From the NCBI GenBank assembly GCA_028687335.1, contig JAQUAI010000006.1, positions 17,946 through 81,945 on the forward strand: DNA of 64,000 nt, given 5' to 3'. Below the pieces are notes generated by a model, which was not told the origin of the DNA, did no database searches, and saw only the letters and a list, made by a program, of their open reading frames with translations. Source of the stretch: Gallionella sp. GTDB taxonomy: Bacteria; Pseudomonadota; Gammaproteobacteria; Burkholderiales; Gallionellaceae. The translations under genes were made by a program, and so were the position numbers. Positions 29,492 through 40,674 of this stretch are shown here, piece by piece; positions within the stretch are counted from its first letter, which is position 1, and every line of letters begins with the position of its first letter.

Positions 29492-30627
29492 TGCAGCAGC
29501 ATAGTGCTGCCTCGACGGTTGCCGTTCTGGTCAGCCTGGATTTTGGCGACTCCGATTATGCTGAAAGCTTGGAAGAGCTGCGCCTGCTGGCCAGTAGCGC
29601 GGGTGTTCATACGCTTGCGGTATTTGAAGGTAAGCGCCAGCGCCCAGATTCAGCCTTGTTCGCCGGTAGCGGAAAAGTACAGGAAATTGCCGATTTTCTA
29701 GTCGACAGCGAGGCTGATGTGGTGATTTTCAATCACGATCTCAGTCCCGCACAGATGCGCAACCTGACCGCGCAATTACAGATTCGCGTAATTGACCGCA
29801 CCATGCTGATTCTCGATATTTTTGCGCAACGCGCGCAGAGCCATGAAGGTAAGGTGCAAATAGAATTGGCTCAGTTGAAGTATCTGTCCACACGTCTTGT
29901 GGGGATGAATATGGACATGGGGCAGCAAAAACATGCTGTCGGTGCGCGCGGGCCCGGTGAAACCAAGTTGGAGTTGGATAGGCGAAAACTCGACAAGCGT
30001 ATGCATTTGTTGCGAGAGCGCCTAGTCAAGCTGAAAGCGCATCGCACCGTGCAGCGGCGCGCCCGGCAGCGTAGCGGGGTGTTGTCGGTATCGATTGTGG
30101 GTTATACCAATGCCGGAAAATCTACGCTGTTTAATCGACTGACTAGAGCCGATGTTTATGTTGCCAACCAATTGTTTGCCACGCTGGATACAACTTCGCG
30201 TCGCATGGGGGGCGAGGCAGGCGACTCCATTGTGTTATCTGATACGGTCGGCTTCATTCGCCATTTGCCGCATTCGCTGGTGGCTTCATTTCGCAGCACG
30301 CTGGAAGAGACCATACAAGCTGATTTGTTACTCCATGTTGTGGATGCCAATAACATCAATCGTGACGATCAGATTGCAGAGGTGAATAAGGTTTTGGAAG
30401 AGATTGGAGCATCCACTATTCCGCAGGTGCTTGTGCTGAACAAGATTGACTTGCTGGGCTTGCCTGCAGGTATCGAGCGTGACGAATATGGTAGAATTAC
30501 AACGGTACGTTTAAGTGCAAAAACAGGCGATGGATTAGCCGAATTGCGCGACATGTTAATCGAGGTGCGCGATACGCCGGCCGTTGAGGCACCTGCGAAG
30601 GCATGGCATCCACTCAATGATGAATAG
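29491..30627 (+). CDS. hflX: GTPase HflX
   Basis: HflX is a ribosome-associated GTPase that splits stalled or heat-damaged ribosomes. The 378-residue protein has the N-terminal HflX domain with a glycine-rich linker (GARGPGETKLELDRR), G1 GYTNAGKST, G3 DTVGFIRHLPH and G4 NKID. The ATG at 29491 is preferred to the TTG at 29488. It lies in the conserved hfq-hflX-hflK-hflC order. Confidence 0.96.
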   Translation: MQQHSAASTVAVLVSLDFGDSDYAESLEELRLLASSAGVHTLAVFEGKRQRPDSALFAGSGKVQEIADFLVDSEADVVIFNHDLSPAQMRNLTAQLQIRVIDRTMLILDIFAQRAQSHEGKVQIELAQLKYLSTRLVGMNMDMGQQKHAVGARGPGETKLELDRRKLDKRMHLLRERLVKLKAHRTVQRRARQRSGVLSVSIVGYTNAGKSTLFNRLTRADVYVANQLFATLDTTSRRMGGEAGDSIVLSDTVGFIRHLPHSLVASFRSTLEETIQADLLLHVVDANNINRDDQIAEVNKVLEEIGASTIPQVLVLNKIDLLGLPAGIERDEYGRITTVRLSAKTGDGLAELRDMLIEVRDTPAVEAPAKAWHPLNDE

Positions 30628-30634
30628 GTGAAGT

Positions 30635-31813
30635 ATGGGATTGAACGATCCGCAATGGGGCAATAAGAATGCAGGTGGCCCGCCCGATTTGGAAGAGTTA
30701 CTACGCAAGCTGAACGCCAAAGTAGCGGCAATGATGGGTGGCAACAAAACTCCCAATGAAAATAAGGCGGGTGGTCCGCAAAACGTGGGCGGCGGAATCG
30801 GGCTGATTGCCTTGATCGTCGTGCTGATTTGGGTGGCGAGTGGCTTTTATATCGTTGATGCCAGCCAGCGCGGGGTGGTGTTGCGTTTTGGTAAGCAAGT
30901 GGAAGTAACCGATGCGGGTCCGCGTTGGCATTTGCCTTTCCCGATTGAGACGGTTGAGGTCGTGAATCTCAGTCAGGTGCGTACTGTCGAGGTGGGTTAT
31001 CGCGAGAATGTCAAAAACAAGATGTTGAAAGAGTCTTTGATGTTGACTGAAGACGAAAATATCATCGACATTCAGTTCGCCGTGCAATATTTCCTGAAAG
31101 ATCCGTCCGAATATCTGTTCAATAATCGCATGCCTGACGAAAATGTTCGCCAAGCAGCTGAAACTGCAATCCGTGAAGTCGTGGGTAAGAGTCGTATGGA
31201 CTTCGTGTTGTATGAGGGGCGCGAGCAAGTTGCAGCTTCGGCGACTAAGTTAATGCAGGATATTCTTGATCGGTACAAGTCCGGTATTGTCATCAGCAAG
31301 CTGACCATGCAAAACGCACAGCCACCTGAACAGGTGCAGGCCGCGTTCGATGATGCGGTTAAGGCGGGTCAGGATCGTGAGCGTCAGAAAAATGAAGGTC
31401 AGGCGTACGCCAATGATGTGGTGCCGCGCGCACGCGGTGCGGCGGCGCGCTTGATGCAGGAAGCGGAGGGTTACAAGCAAAGTGTGATTGCCAATGCCGA
31501 GGGTGATGCAAGTCGCTTTAAGCAAATTCTGGTTGAGTACGAAAAAGCACCGGGGGTGACGCGCGAGCGTATGTATCTTGATATGCAGCAGCAGATTATG
31601 AGTAATGTCAGCAAGGTGATGGTTGATCAAAAAAGCGGCAGTAGCCTGCTTTATCTGCCGTTGGATAAGTTAATTGAGTCCACTCGTGCTGGCGGCGCGG
31701 CGGCAGGTGAGGTTGTGTCGGCACCGTCGGTACCGGGTACGCAGGGGGCTGATAACACCGCTGCACAAAGGGCTCGCGATTCCTTGCTGAGTCGTGACAG
31801 GGAGGCTCGCTAA
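30635..31813 (+). CDS. hflK: HflK, FtsH-modulating SPFH protein
   Basis: HflK forms, with HflC, a membrane complex that cages and controls the FtsH protease. The 392-residue protein has a glycine/proline-rich cytoplasmic N-terminus, one membrane helix (GLIALIVVLIWVASGFYIVD) and the SPFH/band-7 domain beginning QRGVVLRFGKQVEV. hflC begins immediately after its stop. Confidence 0.96.
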   Translation: MGLNDPQWGNKNAGGPPDLEELLRKLNAKVAAMMGGNKTPNENKAGGPQNVGGGIGLIALIVVLIWVASGFYIVDASQRGVVLRFGKQVEVTDAGPRWHLPFPIETVEVVNLSQVRTVEVGYRENVKNKMLKESLMLTEDENIIDIQFAVQYFLKDPSEYLFNNRMPDENVRQAAETAIREVVGKSRMDFVLYEGREQVAASATKLMQDILDRYKSGIVISKLTMQNAQPPEQVQAAFDDAVKAGQDRERQKNEGQAYANDVVPRARGAAARLMQEAEGYKQSVIANAEGDASRFKQILVEYEKAPGVTRERMYLDMQQQIMSNVSKVMVDQKSGSSLLYLPLDKLIESTRAGGAAAGEVVSAPSVPGTQGADNTAAQRARDSLLSRDREAR

Positions 31814-32695
31814 ATGAATAACAACAAAATCAGCAATATTTTGATGGGTTTGGTTGGCTTGCTCATTCTGTTGAGTATGAGCTTGTTCGTGGTTGATCAA
31901 CGCCAGAATGCAATCGTGTTTCAGTTGGGCGAAGTGGTGAGTGTTAAAGCTGAGCCGGGTTTGCATTTCAAGGTGCCGCTGTTGCAAAACGTGCGTTATT
32001 TCGATTCGCGTATTTTGACGCTGGATGCGGGTGAGCCGGAGCGTTTTATTACAGCGGAAAAGAAGAACGTGTTGGTTGATTCTTTCGTTAAGTGGCGCAT
32101 CATCGATGTGAAGCAGTATTACATCAGCGTTGGCGGCGATGAAGTGCGTGCCAATACGCGACTGCTGCAAACGGTTAATTCCAGTATGCGCGAGGAATTT
32201 GGTAAGCGCACAATCAGCGAAGTGATTTCCGGCGAGCGCGACAAGATCATGGCAACACTTCGTACCAAGGCCGATGCCGATGCCCGAAAAATTGGGGTGG
32301 AAGTGCTGGATGTACGCTTGAAGCGCGTTGATTTTCCGCTGGAAATTAGCGAGTCTGTTTATCGTCGTATGGACGCGGAGCGGAAGCGCGTTGCCAACGA
32401 GTTGCGCGCAACGGGTAATGCTGAGGGCGAAAAAATTAAGGCCGATGCGGATAAACAGCGCGAAGTGATTCTGGCTGAAGCTTATCGGGATGCGCAAAAA
32501 ACTAAAGGTGAGGGGGATGCAAAAGCTTCGGCTTTGTATGCCTCCGCATTCGGGCGTAATCCAGAGTTTTATTCTTTTTATCGTAGCCTTGAAGCCTATA
32601 AGCAAAGCTTCAAAAACAAGAGCGATGTGATGGTGTTGGATCCAAGTTCATCATTCTTCAAGTACCTGAAGAGTTCGGGTAAATCGGGTAAATAG
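31814..32695 (+). CDS. hflC: HflC, FtsH-modulating SPFH protein
   Basis: This is the partner of HflK. The 293-residue protein has an N-terminal membrane helix (ILMGLVGLLILLSMSLFVVD) and an SPFH domain with QNAIVFQLGEVVSV and the alanine/lysine-rich coiled region (EGEKIKADADKQREVILAEA). Its stop overlaps the next GTG start by one base. Confidence 0.96.
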   Translation: MNNNKISNILMGLVGLLILLSMSLFVVDQRQNAIVFQLGEVVSVKAEPGLHFKVPLLQNVRYFDSRILTLDAGEPERFITAEKKNVLVDSFVKWRIIDVKQYYISVGGDEVRANTRLLQTVNSSMREEFGKRTISEVISGERDKIMATLRTKADADARKIGVEVLDVRLKRVDFPLEISESVYRRMDAERKRVANELRATGNAEGEKIKADADKQREVILAEAYRDAQKTKGEGDAKASALYASAFGRNPEFYSFYRSLEAYKQSFKNKSDVMVLDPSSSFFKYLKSSGKSGK

Positions 32696-32883
32696 TGTCT
32701 GAATATTGGTTGCTCGGTCTGGCGATGATGCTGGTGATCGAGGGGATACTCCCGTTTCTGTTTCCCGCTTTTTGGCGGGAAAGTTTTAGTAAGCTAGTCA
32801 CGATGACTGATGGGCAGTTGAGGTTCGTTGGCATCATCTCGATGGTGTCTGGGTTGTGTGTGTTGTACTTGATCAATGAGTGA
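32695..32883 (+). CDS. DUF2065 (YjeT-type) small membrane protein
   Basis: The 62-residue product has two membrane segments (LLGLAMMLVIEGILPFLF and FVGIISMVSGLCVLYLI), matching the DUF2065/YjeT family often found beside hflC. It starts at GTG 32695 and overlaps the hflC stop by one base, so it is probably made with the HflKC complex. Its function is unknown. Confidence 0.85.
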   Translation: MSEYWLLGLAMMLVIEGILPFLFPAFWRESFSKLVTMTDGQLRFVGIISMVSGLCVLYLINE

Positions 32884-32892
32884 TGGTGTCTG

Positions 32893-34053
32893 ATGCGTAA
32901 CTGGTTGCTGCCGGAATATATACAGGATGTCTTGCCGGAGGAGGCGTGGCGCATAGAGCTTATGCGTGCCCAAGTGCTCGATTTATTGCGTAAATCGGGT
33001 TACGAGCTGGTTGCGCCACCGTTGATGGAATATGCCGAGTCCTTGTTGTTGGACGGTAATTTAGAGTTGGATTTACGTACGTTTAAGCTGGTCGATCAAC
33101 TGAGCGGACGCACCATGGCCGTACGTGCTGATATTACCCCGCAGGTCGCGCGTATTGATGCGCATCTGCTTAATCGTCAGGGAGTTGCCCGCTTGTGTTA
33201 TGCGGGAAATGTATTGCATACCCAGCCTATTGGACTGACGCGTACGCGCGAACTGTTGCAGATCGGTGCTGAGTTGTACGGACATCCTGGCTTGGCCAGT
33301 GACCTAGAAATACAGCAGCTGATGTTGCAATCACTCGCTCTACTTGGCATCAATAATGTTCATCTTGATCTCGGGCATGTTGGCGTGTTGCGCGCGTTGA
33401 TGCGTGATATCGAACTGGATAAACAAGATGAGAGCGCGTTGTTCATCGCCTTGTTGAACAAAGATCTGACGACGCTACAAGCACTGACTCAAACCTTTCC
33501 TTCGAGTGTGCGGGATGCATTGTTGGCATTGCCATCACTGTATGGGGAAAGTGCTGATGTGTTGGCGCGCGCTAGGAACTTGCTCCCTAGCGATAGTCAG
33601 ATTTTGCTCGCGCTGGATGAGATGGAACGAGTGGCTGGTGCTTTGCGTTCGATGGTTGGCAGTATCGGTATTGATTTGGCTGATCTGCGCGGCTATCACT
33701 ATCACAGTGGCATCGTGTTTGCTGCCTACCATGCTGGCGATCATGACGCGATTGCCTTGGGCGGGCGCTATGACGGCTTGGGTAAAAGCTTTGGGCGCTC
33801 GCGTTGCGCAACTGGTTTCAGCATGGATTTGCGTCAGCTATACCGGCTATTACCAAGTGCCGCACCGCGCGCGGGTATTTGCGCGCCAGCGGTGGCAAAT
33901 GATGATGCACTGAATACCGAAATTGCGCGGTTGCGTGAGGCGGGCGAAACAGTGGTGGTGGATTTACTGGGTGATGAGGCCTTGCGCGGTGAATTGCAGT
34001 GCGACCGCGAGTTGGTTTTGCGAAACGGTGCGTGGCAGGTTGTTACGCGATAG
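32893..34053 (+). CDS. hisZ: ATP phosphoribosyltransferase regulatory subunit
   Basis: HisZ is a histidyl-tRNA-synthetase paralogue without aminoacylation activity that activates the short form of HisG, the first enzyme of histidine synthesis. The 386-residue protein starts WLLPEYIQDVLPEEAWRIE and has class II synthetase-like segments (LVDQLSGRTMAVRADITPQV). Its presence implies a short HisG elsewhere in the genome. It lies in the conserved hflC-hisZ-purA order. Confidence 0.95.
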   Translation: MRNWLLPEYIQDVLPEEAWRIELMRAQVLDLLRKSGYELVAPPLMEYAESLLLDGNLELDLRTFKLVDQLSGRTMAVRADITPQVARIDAHLLNRQGVARLCYAGNVLHTQPIGLTRTRELLQIGAELYGHPGLASDLEIQQLMLQSLALLGINNVHLDLGHVGVLRALMRDIELDKQDESALFIALLNKDLTTLQALTQTFPSSVRDALLALPSLYGESADVLARARNLLPSDSQILLALDEMERVAGALRSMVGSIGIDLADLRGYHYHSGIVFAAYHAGDHDAIALGGRYDGLGKSFGRSRCATGFSMDLRQLYRLLPSAAPRAGICAPAVANDDALNTEIARLREAGETVVVDLLGDEALRGELQCDRELVLRNGAWQVVTR

Positions 34054-34059
34054 ATTTGA

Positions 34060-35388
<1,329 letters not shown>

Positions 35389-35402
35389 TTCAAGTTATAT
35401 CG

Positions 35403-36674
35403 ATGAGTAATGTTTCTTTGCAGGCCGTGCGCGGCATGAACGACATCTTGCCGGAAGAGGCCGGATTGTGGTTATGGTTTGAAGATGTGGTACGCGATTG
35501 GTTGCACGGCTATGGCTATCGCAACATTCGTATGCCGTTGGTGGAACCAACATCACTTTTCAAACGGGCCATCGGGGAAGTTACCGACATCGTCGAAAAA
35601 GAGATGTATAGCTTCGAGGATAGTCTGAACGGCGATCAACTCACTTTGCGCCCAGAAGGGACAGCCTCGTGTGTGCGTGCGGTTTTGCAACACAATATGC
35701 TGTATAACGCCCCGCAGCGTTTGTATTACAGCGGCCCGATGTTTCGCCATGAGCGTCCCCAAAAAGGGCGCTATCGCCAGTTTCATCAGGTCGGCGTGGA
35801 AGCACTTGGTTTTGCTGGGCCGGATATTGATGCCGAGCAAATTTTGATGTGTGCACGTTTGTGGCGGATGTTGGGCATACGAGATGTAACGCTGCAATTG
35901 AACACGTTGGGTGATGCGGCGGCGCGCCAACGTCATCGCGACAAATTGATCGCTTGGTTCGAGCAGCATAAAGAGACGTTGGATGCGGATGCGAGTCGTC
36001 GTTTGTACAGTAACCCCTTGCGGATACTGGACAGTAAAAACCCTGCCATGCAGGAAATTATTGCTGCTGCACCGAAGTTGATGGACGAACTGGAAGACGA
36101 GGCACTGCAACATTTTGAGGCGGTACAAGCCGTGCTTAAGCGCCATGGTATTGCCTATGAGATTAATCCCAGACTGGTGCGCGGATTAGATTATTACAAC
36201 CGTACCGTGTTTGAATGGGTGACGACTCGGCTCGGGGCGCAAGGCACGATCTGTGCTGGTGGACGTTACGACGGATTGGTCGAGCAAATTGGCGGCAAGC
36301 CAGCTCCCGCGATGGGGTTTGCGATGGGCGTGGAACGTTTGCTGGCTTTGTTGCAGGATGACGGCATGCCCTTACCGCGTCCCGAAGTGGATGTGTATGT
36401 GGTGCATCAAGGTGAATTAGCTTGCCAGTTTGCCAGCCGTGTGGCGGAAAGCTTGCGGGATGATAAATTGCGTGTGGTGATGCATTGTGGCGGCGGTGGC
36501 TTTAAGTCGCAGATGAAAAAAGCTGATGCGAGCGGTGCAGTTTGCGCAGTTATCATCGGTGATGATGAGGCGCAGGTAAATGAAGTAAGTGTTAAGCCGA
36601 TGCAGGGGGGCGAGCAGGTGCGCGTCGCTTTATCCGGCTTGACCGAGTGTATCAATAATATTTTGAAGTCGTAG
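35403..36674 (+). CDS. hisS: Histidyl-tRNA synthetase
   Basis: This class II enzyme charges tRNA-His. The 423-residue protein shows [12 protein letters not shown] at the start, motif 2 in [16 protein letters not shown], the histidine-specific segments [15 protein letters not shown] and [14 protein letters not shown], and a C-terminal anticodon-binding domain. yfgM and bamB follow, as in many proteobacteria. Confidence 0.97.
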   Translation: MSNVSLQAVRGMNDILPEEAGLWLWFEDVVRDWLHGYGYRNIRMPLVEPTSLFKRAIGEVTDIVEKEMYSFEDSLNGDQLTLRPEGTASCVRAVLQHNMLYNAPQRLYYSGPMFRHERPQKGRYRQFHQVGVEALGFAGPDIDAEQILMCARLWRMLGIRDVTLQLNTLGDAAARQRHRDKLIAWFEQHKETLDADASRRLYSNPLRILDSKNPAMQEIIAAAPKLMDELEDEALQHFEAVQAVLKRHGIAYEINPRLVRGLDYYNRTVFEWVTTRLGAQGTICAGGRYDGLVEQIGGKPAPAMGFAMGVERLLALLQDDGMPLPRPEVDVYVVHQGELACQFASRVAESLRDDKLRVVMHCGGGGFKSQMKKADASGAVCAVIIGDDEAQVNEVSVKPMQGGEQVRVALSGLTECINNILKS

Positions 36675-36684
36675 CGAGGACATC

Positions 36685-37326
36685 ATGGCGGCATTGGATT
36701 TGCAGGAACAGGAACAGCTGGAAGAACTTAAAGGCTGGTGGAAAGACAACGGTAATTATGTGCTGGGTTTGGTGTTGGTTGCGGTGTTGGCCGTGGGCGG
36801 CTGGCGCGGCTGGCAGTATTATCAGCACAAACAGTCATCCGAGGCATCAACGCTGTATGCTGAATTTGGCAAGCAGTTGCAAAGCGGTGATGCCAAGCGC
36901 GTCAACGATGCTGCTGCTGCGCTGATGGATAAATATCCCAAGACTGTTTATGCCGCTAATGCGGGGCTGTTGGCAGCTCAGGTGAATGAGCTGGCTGGTA
37001 ACGGCTCGGCGCAAGCACACAGCCAATTGCAGTGGGTGCTGGATCATGCCAGTGATACTGCACTGAAAGATGTTGCGCGTCTGCGTCTGGCAGCGCTGCT
37101 GCTGGATGATAAAAAATTCGACGATGCACTTAAGCTGCTGACGGTAAAACACGCCGAATCGTTCGATGCGCTTTATGCTGACTTGCGCGGTGACGTGTTA
37201 ATGGCGAGCGGGAAGGGTGATGAAGCCCGTAGTGCTTACAAATTGGCGTATGAAAAAATAGATGAGAAAAGTAGTTACCGCAATCTGATTGAAATGAAGC
37301 TAGATGCCACGGGAGCTGCACAATGA
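36685..37326 (+). CDS. yfgM: YfgM-type TPR membrane protein
   Basis: YfgM proteins associate with the Sec translocon and periplasmic chaperones. The 213-residue product has a short cytoplasmic N-terminus (LDLQEQEQLEELKGWWKDNG), one membrane helix (about residues 25-43) and a helical TPR-like periplasmic domain with alanine-rich pairs. Its stop overlaps the bamB start, a pairing that supports a role in outer-membrane protein traffic. Confidence 0.88.
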   Translation: MAALDLQEQEQLEELKGWWKDNGNYVLGLVLVAVLAVGGWRGWQYYQHKQSSEASTLYAEFGKQLQSGDAKRVNDAAAALMDKYPKTVYAANAGLLAAQVNELAGNGSAQAHSQLQWVLDHASDTALKDVARLRLAALLLDDKKFDDALKLLTVKHAESFDALYADLRGDVLMASGKGDEARSAYKLAYEKIDEKSSYRNLIEMKLDATGAAQ

Positions 37327-38471
37327 TGCCAAAAATGGCCGTGATGTTAGTCGCTTTGCTGCTCAGCGGCTGTGCGGCTGTGGATGGTATTCAAGGCTGG
37401 ATTGGTAAAAAAGGCGTGGTTGAGCCGGCCAAGTTGACAGGTTTTTCCGAAACGGCAAAATTCGACGTGCGTTGGCATGCATCGCTGGGTGACGGCGGAG
37501 CTAGCTTGCTACAACCGGCGCTAACCGTTGATGCAGTTTACGGTGCGGCGGCCAATGGTCAGGTGACGCGTGTTGAGCGTGCCACTGGCAAACAAGTTTG
37601 GCGCATCGAAAGTGGTATTAATATCACTGGCGGAGTTGGCGCTAACGATAACTTAATTGTTGTTGGTGGTAACAAAGGCGACGTACTGGCTTTTGATAAT
37701 GAAGGTAAAAAGCAGTGGCAGAGCAAAGTGCCGAGCGAAGTATTGACCGCACCGCGCATTTCTGACGGCGTAGTATTGGTGCGCAGCGGAGATGGCCGCA
37801 TCATCGGACTTGATGTTAAAGACGGTAAGCGTCTATGGATGTACGAGCGTGCAACACCAGCGCTAGTGGTGCGCAGTCATGCGGGGGTGGCAGTGCAACG
37901 CGGTGTCGCATTTGCCGGATTTGCCGGCGGCAGGCTGGTTGCTATCGCGGTTAAAGATGGCGCAGTGTTGTGGGAGACCTCTGTTTCCCAGCCGCGCGGT
38001 AATACCGAACTGGAACGTATCAGTGACATCACCAGCGAACCGGTTGCCGATGACGGACAAGTCTGTGCCATTGCTTTTCAGGGGCGCGTGTCATGCTATG
38101 AACCGGCGCAGGGCAGCCCGTTATGGAATCGTGACATCAGCAGCGACAAGGGGATGATGCTACTGCGCAAATTTCTCTACTTGAGTGACCACACTGGATC
38201 GGTGCTTTCTCTGGAAAAAAGTAGCGGTGCCACGCTGTGGAAAAACGAGCAGTTGTTGATGCGCGAAACCTCGGCACCGTATGCACTAGATCGCGGTGTG
38301 GTCGTCGGTGACTATGAGGGATATTTGCACGCCTTGAGTCGCGATGACGGTTCATTCATTGGGCGTATCAAGCTGGATGGTAGTGCCGTTCAGACTGCAC
38401 CGGTCGGGATGGATGACGGCTTGCTGATCCAAACCCGTGACGGCGGTTTATATTCCGTCGTACTCAACTGA
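37323..38471 (+). CDS. bamB: Outer-membrane assembly lipoprotein BamB
   Basis: BamB is a lipoprotein of the BAM complex with an eight-bladed beta-propeller. The 382-residue product has a lipobox LLSGC (Cys at residue 17) and repeated propeller blades with the PQQ-like pattern ([36 protein letters not shown]). It overlaps yfgM and is 5 nt from der. Confidence 0.95.
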   Translation: MMPKMAVMLVALLLSGCAAVDGIQGWIGKKGVVEPAKLTGFSETAKFDVRWHASLGDGGASLLQPALTVDAVYGAAANGQVTRVERATGKQVWRIESGINITGGVGANDNLIVVGGNKGDVLAFDNEGKKQWQSKVPSEVLTAPRISDGVVLVRSGDGRIIGLDVKDGKRLWMYERATPALVVRSHAGVAVQRGVAFAGFAGGRLVAIAVKDGAVLWETSVSQPRGNTELERISDITSEPVADDGQVCAIAFQGRVSCYEPAQGSPLWNRDISSDKGMMLLRKFLYLSDHTGSVLSLEKSSGATLWKNEQLLMRETSAPYALDRGVVVGDYEGYLHALSRDDGSFIGRIKLDGSAVQTAPVGMDDGLLIQTRDGGLYSVVLN

Positions 38472-38476
38472 CCATT

Positions 38477-39880
38477 ATGCTACCTACCCTTGTACTTGTC
38501 GGCCGCCCCAATGTGGGCAAATCTACGCTATTCAATCGGCTTACCCGTAGTCGCGATGCCCTAGTGGCAGATCAGCCGGGTTTGACCCGTGACCGGCACT
38601 ACGGCAAAGGACGCGTCGGGACGCGACCCTATCTGGTAGTTGATACCGGCGGTCTTGAACCGGTTGCCAAAGACGGAATTCTGTACGAGATGGCACGCCA
38701 AAGTCGTCAGGCGATTGACGAGGCAGATGTGGTGTTGTTTCTGGTGGATGGTCGTGCCGGTTGCACACCGCAAGATGCCATTATTGCTGAGCAGTTGCGC
38801 AAGACGGGCAAGCCTATCTTGTTGTTGGTCAACAAAGCCGAGGGTATGCAGCGTGTCAAAGTGACGGCTGATTTCTTCGAGTTGGGTTTGGGCGAACCGC
38901 TACCGGTTTCTTCTGCGCATGGCGATAACATTCCCGAGGTGGTTGAACTGGCATTGGAAAGCATGCCGGAAGACATGCTTGAAGAGGCAGAAGCTAAAGA
39001 AGATAAACCCAAGCTGGCTATCGTGGGTCGTCCAAATGTGGGCAAATCAACTTTGGTGAATGCAATTCTGGGTGAACAGCGGGTAATCGCGTTCGATCAG
39101 CCGGGCACCACGCGCGATTCGATTTATATCGACTTCGAGCGCGCAGGCAAGCAGTACACCATTATTGATACCGCAGGCGTGCGTCGTCGCGGTAAAGTTG
39201 ATGAGGCGGTGGAAAAATTTTCTGTCATCAAAACCATGCAGGCCATTGAGGATGCGAATGTGGTGGTGCTGGTGGTTGATGGGGCCGATCAAATCACCGA
39301 ACAAGATGCGCACGTAGCCGACTTTGTGTTGCAAGCTGGGCGAGCACTGGTGTTGGCAGTGAATAAATGGGACGGTTTGGACGCGCATCAGCGCGACACC
39401 GTCAAGCGCGACATTGAGCGAAAATTGCATTTTCTCAGTTTCGCTAAGTTGCATTTTATCTCGGCACTTAACGGTACCGGAATTGATAAGTTGCTGACTT
39501 CGGTCAACGAAGCCTATGCGGCAGCGATGATTAAATTGCCTACGCCGAAGCTGACGCGTGCGTTGCTGGCCGCTTTGGAAAAACAACAGCCACCCAAAGG
39601 TTCGCGCTTCCGTCCCAAGATGCGTTATGCGCACCAAGGCGGCAGCAATCCTCCGCTTATCATTGTGCATGGCAGCGGTTTGGACGATGTGCCTGCAAGT
39701 TATCAGCGTTATCTGGAACGCAGTTTTTGCGAGATGTTCCGCTTGCAGGGCACGCCGCTGAAGATACAATTCAATTCGGGAAATAATCCATTTGAAGGCA
39801 AAAAGCCGCGCCCACTGACGGAAGAGGAGCAGCGACGTGCTCACCGTTCCCGCATACGCGGACGCAAGCTATACGGATAA
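38477..39880 (+). CDS. der: Ribosome-assembly GTPase Der (EngA)
   Basis: Der has two tandem GTPase domains and acts in 50S assembly. The 467-residue protein has GRPNVGKST at its start and again near residue 183, DTGG and DTAG G3 motifs, NK(A/W) G4 motifs, and a C-terminal KH-like domain ([19 protein letters not shown]). A basic tail ends the protein. Confidence 0.97.
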   Translation: MLPTLVLVGRPNVGKSTLFNRLTRSRDALVADQPGLTRDRHYGKGRVGTRPYLVVDTGGLEPVAKDGILYEMARQSRQAIDEADVVLFLVDGRAGCTPQDAIIAEQLRKTGKPILLLVNKAEGMQRVKVTADFFELGLGEPLPVSSAHGDNIPEVVELALESMPEDMLEEAEAKEDKPKLAIVGRPNVGKSTLVNAILGEQRVIAFDQPGTTRDSIYIDFERAGKQYTIIDTAGVRRRGKVDEAVEKFSVIKTMQAIEDANVVVLVVDGADQITEQDAHVADFVLQAGRALVLAVNKWDGLDAHQRDTVKRDIERKLHFLSFAKLHFISALNGTGIDKLLTSVNEAYAAAMIKLPTPKLTRALLAALEKQQPPKGSRFRPKMRYAHQGGSNPPLIIVHGSGLDDVPASYQRYLERSFCEMFRLQGTPLKIQFNSGNNPFEGKKPRPLTEEEQRRAHRSRIRGRKLYG

Positions 39881-39906
39881 CCAACTAGTTAATCAGGGAG
39901 AGAGCT

Positions 39907-40668
39907 ATGAGCAATAATTTCGCCTTTTATCGCAAAGTGGTCGCACTGAATTCCGATGCGCATCGCAATCTTAAACTTTCCCCAAGTGACATCACCTTTG
40001 ATTTCGCGCGCGACACTACAGCCGTATTGTTAGCGGCAGTCGAGTTTGCTGAAGCCGGGCGTGAATACCCCATCGTTTTTGTGCGCGGTGCTGACGACAA
40101 GATGCGCCCCGTGGTACTGCTGGGCGTGCGCGAAGGCGAAAATTTGTTTGTGGATGCGCAAGGAAAATGGGACGCGCTGTATATCCCCGCTTTTGTGCGC
40201 CGTTATCCATTTGTGATGGCGGAAGGTGCAAATCCTGGGCAATTGGTGGTGTGTATCGACGAAGCCTGTGCGGCACTGAATGTTGATCACGGTGAGTTGC
40301 TTATCAACCAGGAAGGCAAGCTGGAGCCGCGCATGAATGATGTCATGCAGTTCCTACAAAACTTCCAACAGGAATTTACCCGTACCGAGCTGCTGGCCAA
40401 TCAACTTGAAGAGCTTGGTTTGTTTGTGCAGCAGGGAGCCCGCTTCGATACCGTTGCCGGTGAAACATTTCAGTTGAATGATTTTTATCTGATTGATGAA
40501 GCCAAGTTGGGGCAGCTTGCTGATGATAAATTGCCGGCCCTGTTCCGCAGTGGCGCGCTCGGCATGGCCTACTTGCATCTTGCTTCACTTGGCAACATGC
40601 GCAAACTACTGGATCGCATCGCCAAGCATGGTGGTGAAACGCAAAAATCAACGAGCGCAGTTCATTGA
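39907..40668 (+). CDS. SapC-family protein
   Basis: The 253-residue product matches the SapC (S-layer-associated) family in its middle part: EYPIVFVRGADDKMRPVVLLGVREGENLFVD, YIPAFVRRYPFVMAEG and FYLIDEAKLGQLADDKLPALFRSGALGMAYLHLASLGNM. There is no signal peptide or membrane helix. CAGGGAGAG precedes the ATG. It ends 6 nt before fumarase, so the two may be one transcript. The role in a strain without a recognised S-layer gene nearby is unknown. Confidence 0.82.
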   Translation: MSNNFAFYRKVVALNSDAHRNLKLSPSDITFDFARDTTAVLLAAVEFAEAGREYPIVFVRGADDKMRPVVLLGVREGENLFVDAQGKWDALYIPAFVRRYPFVMAEGANPGQLVVCIDEACAALNVDHGELLINQEGKLEPRMNDVMQFLQNFQQEFTRTELLANQLEELGLFVQQGARFDTVAGETFQLNDFYLIDEAKLGQLADDKLPALFRSGALGMAYLHLASLGNMRKLLDRIAKHGGETQKSTSAVH

Positions 40669-40674
40669 TTGCCT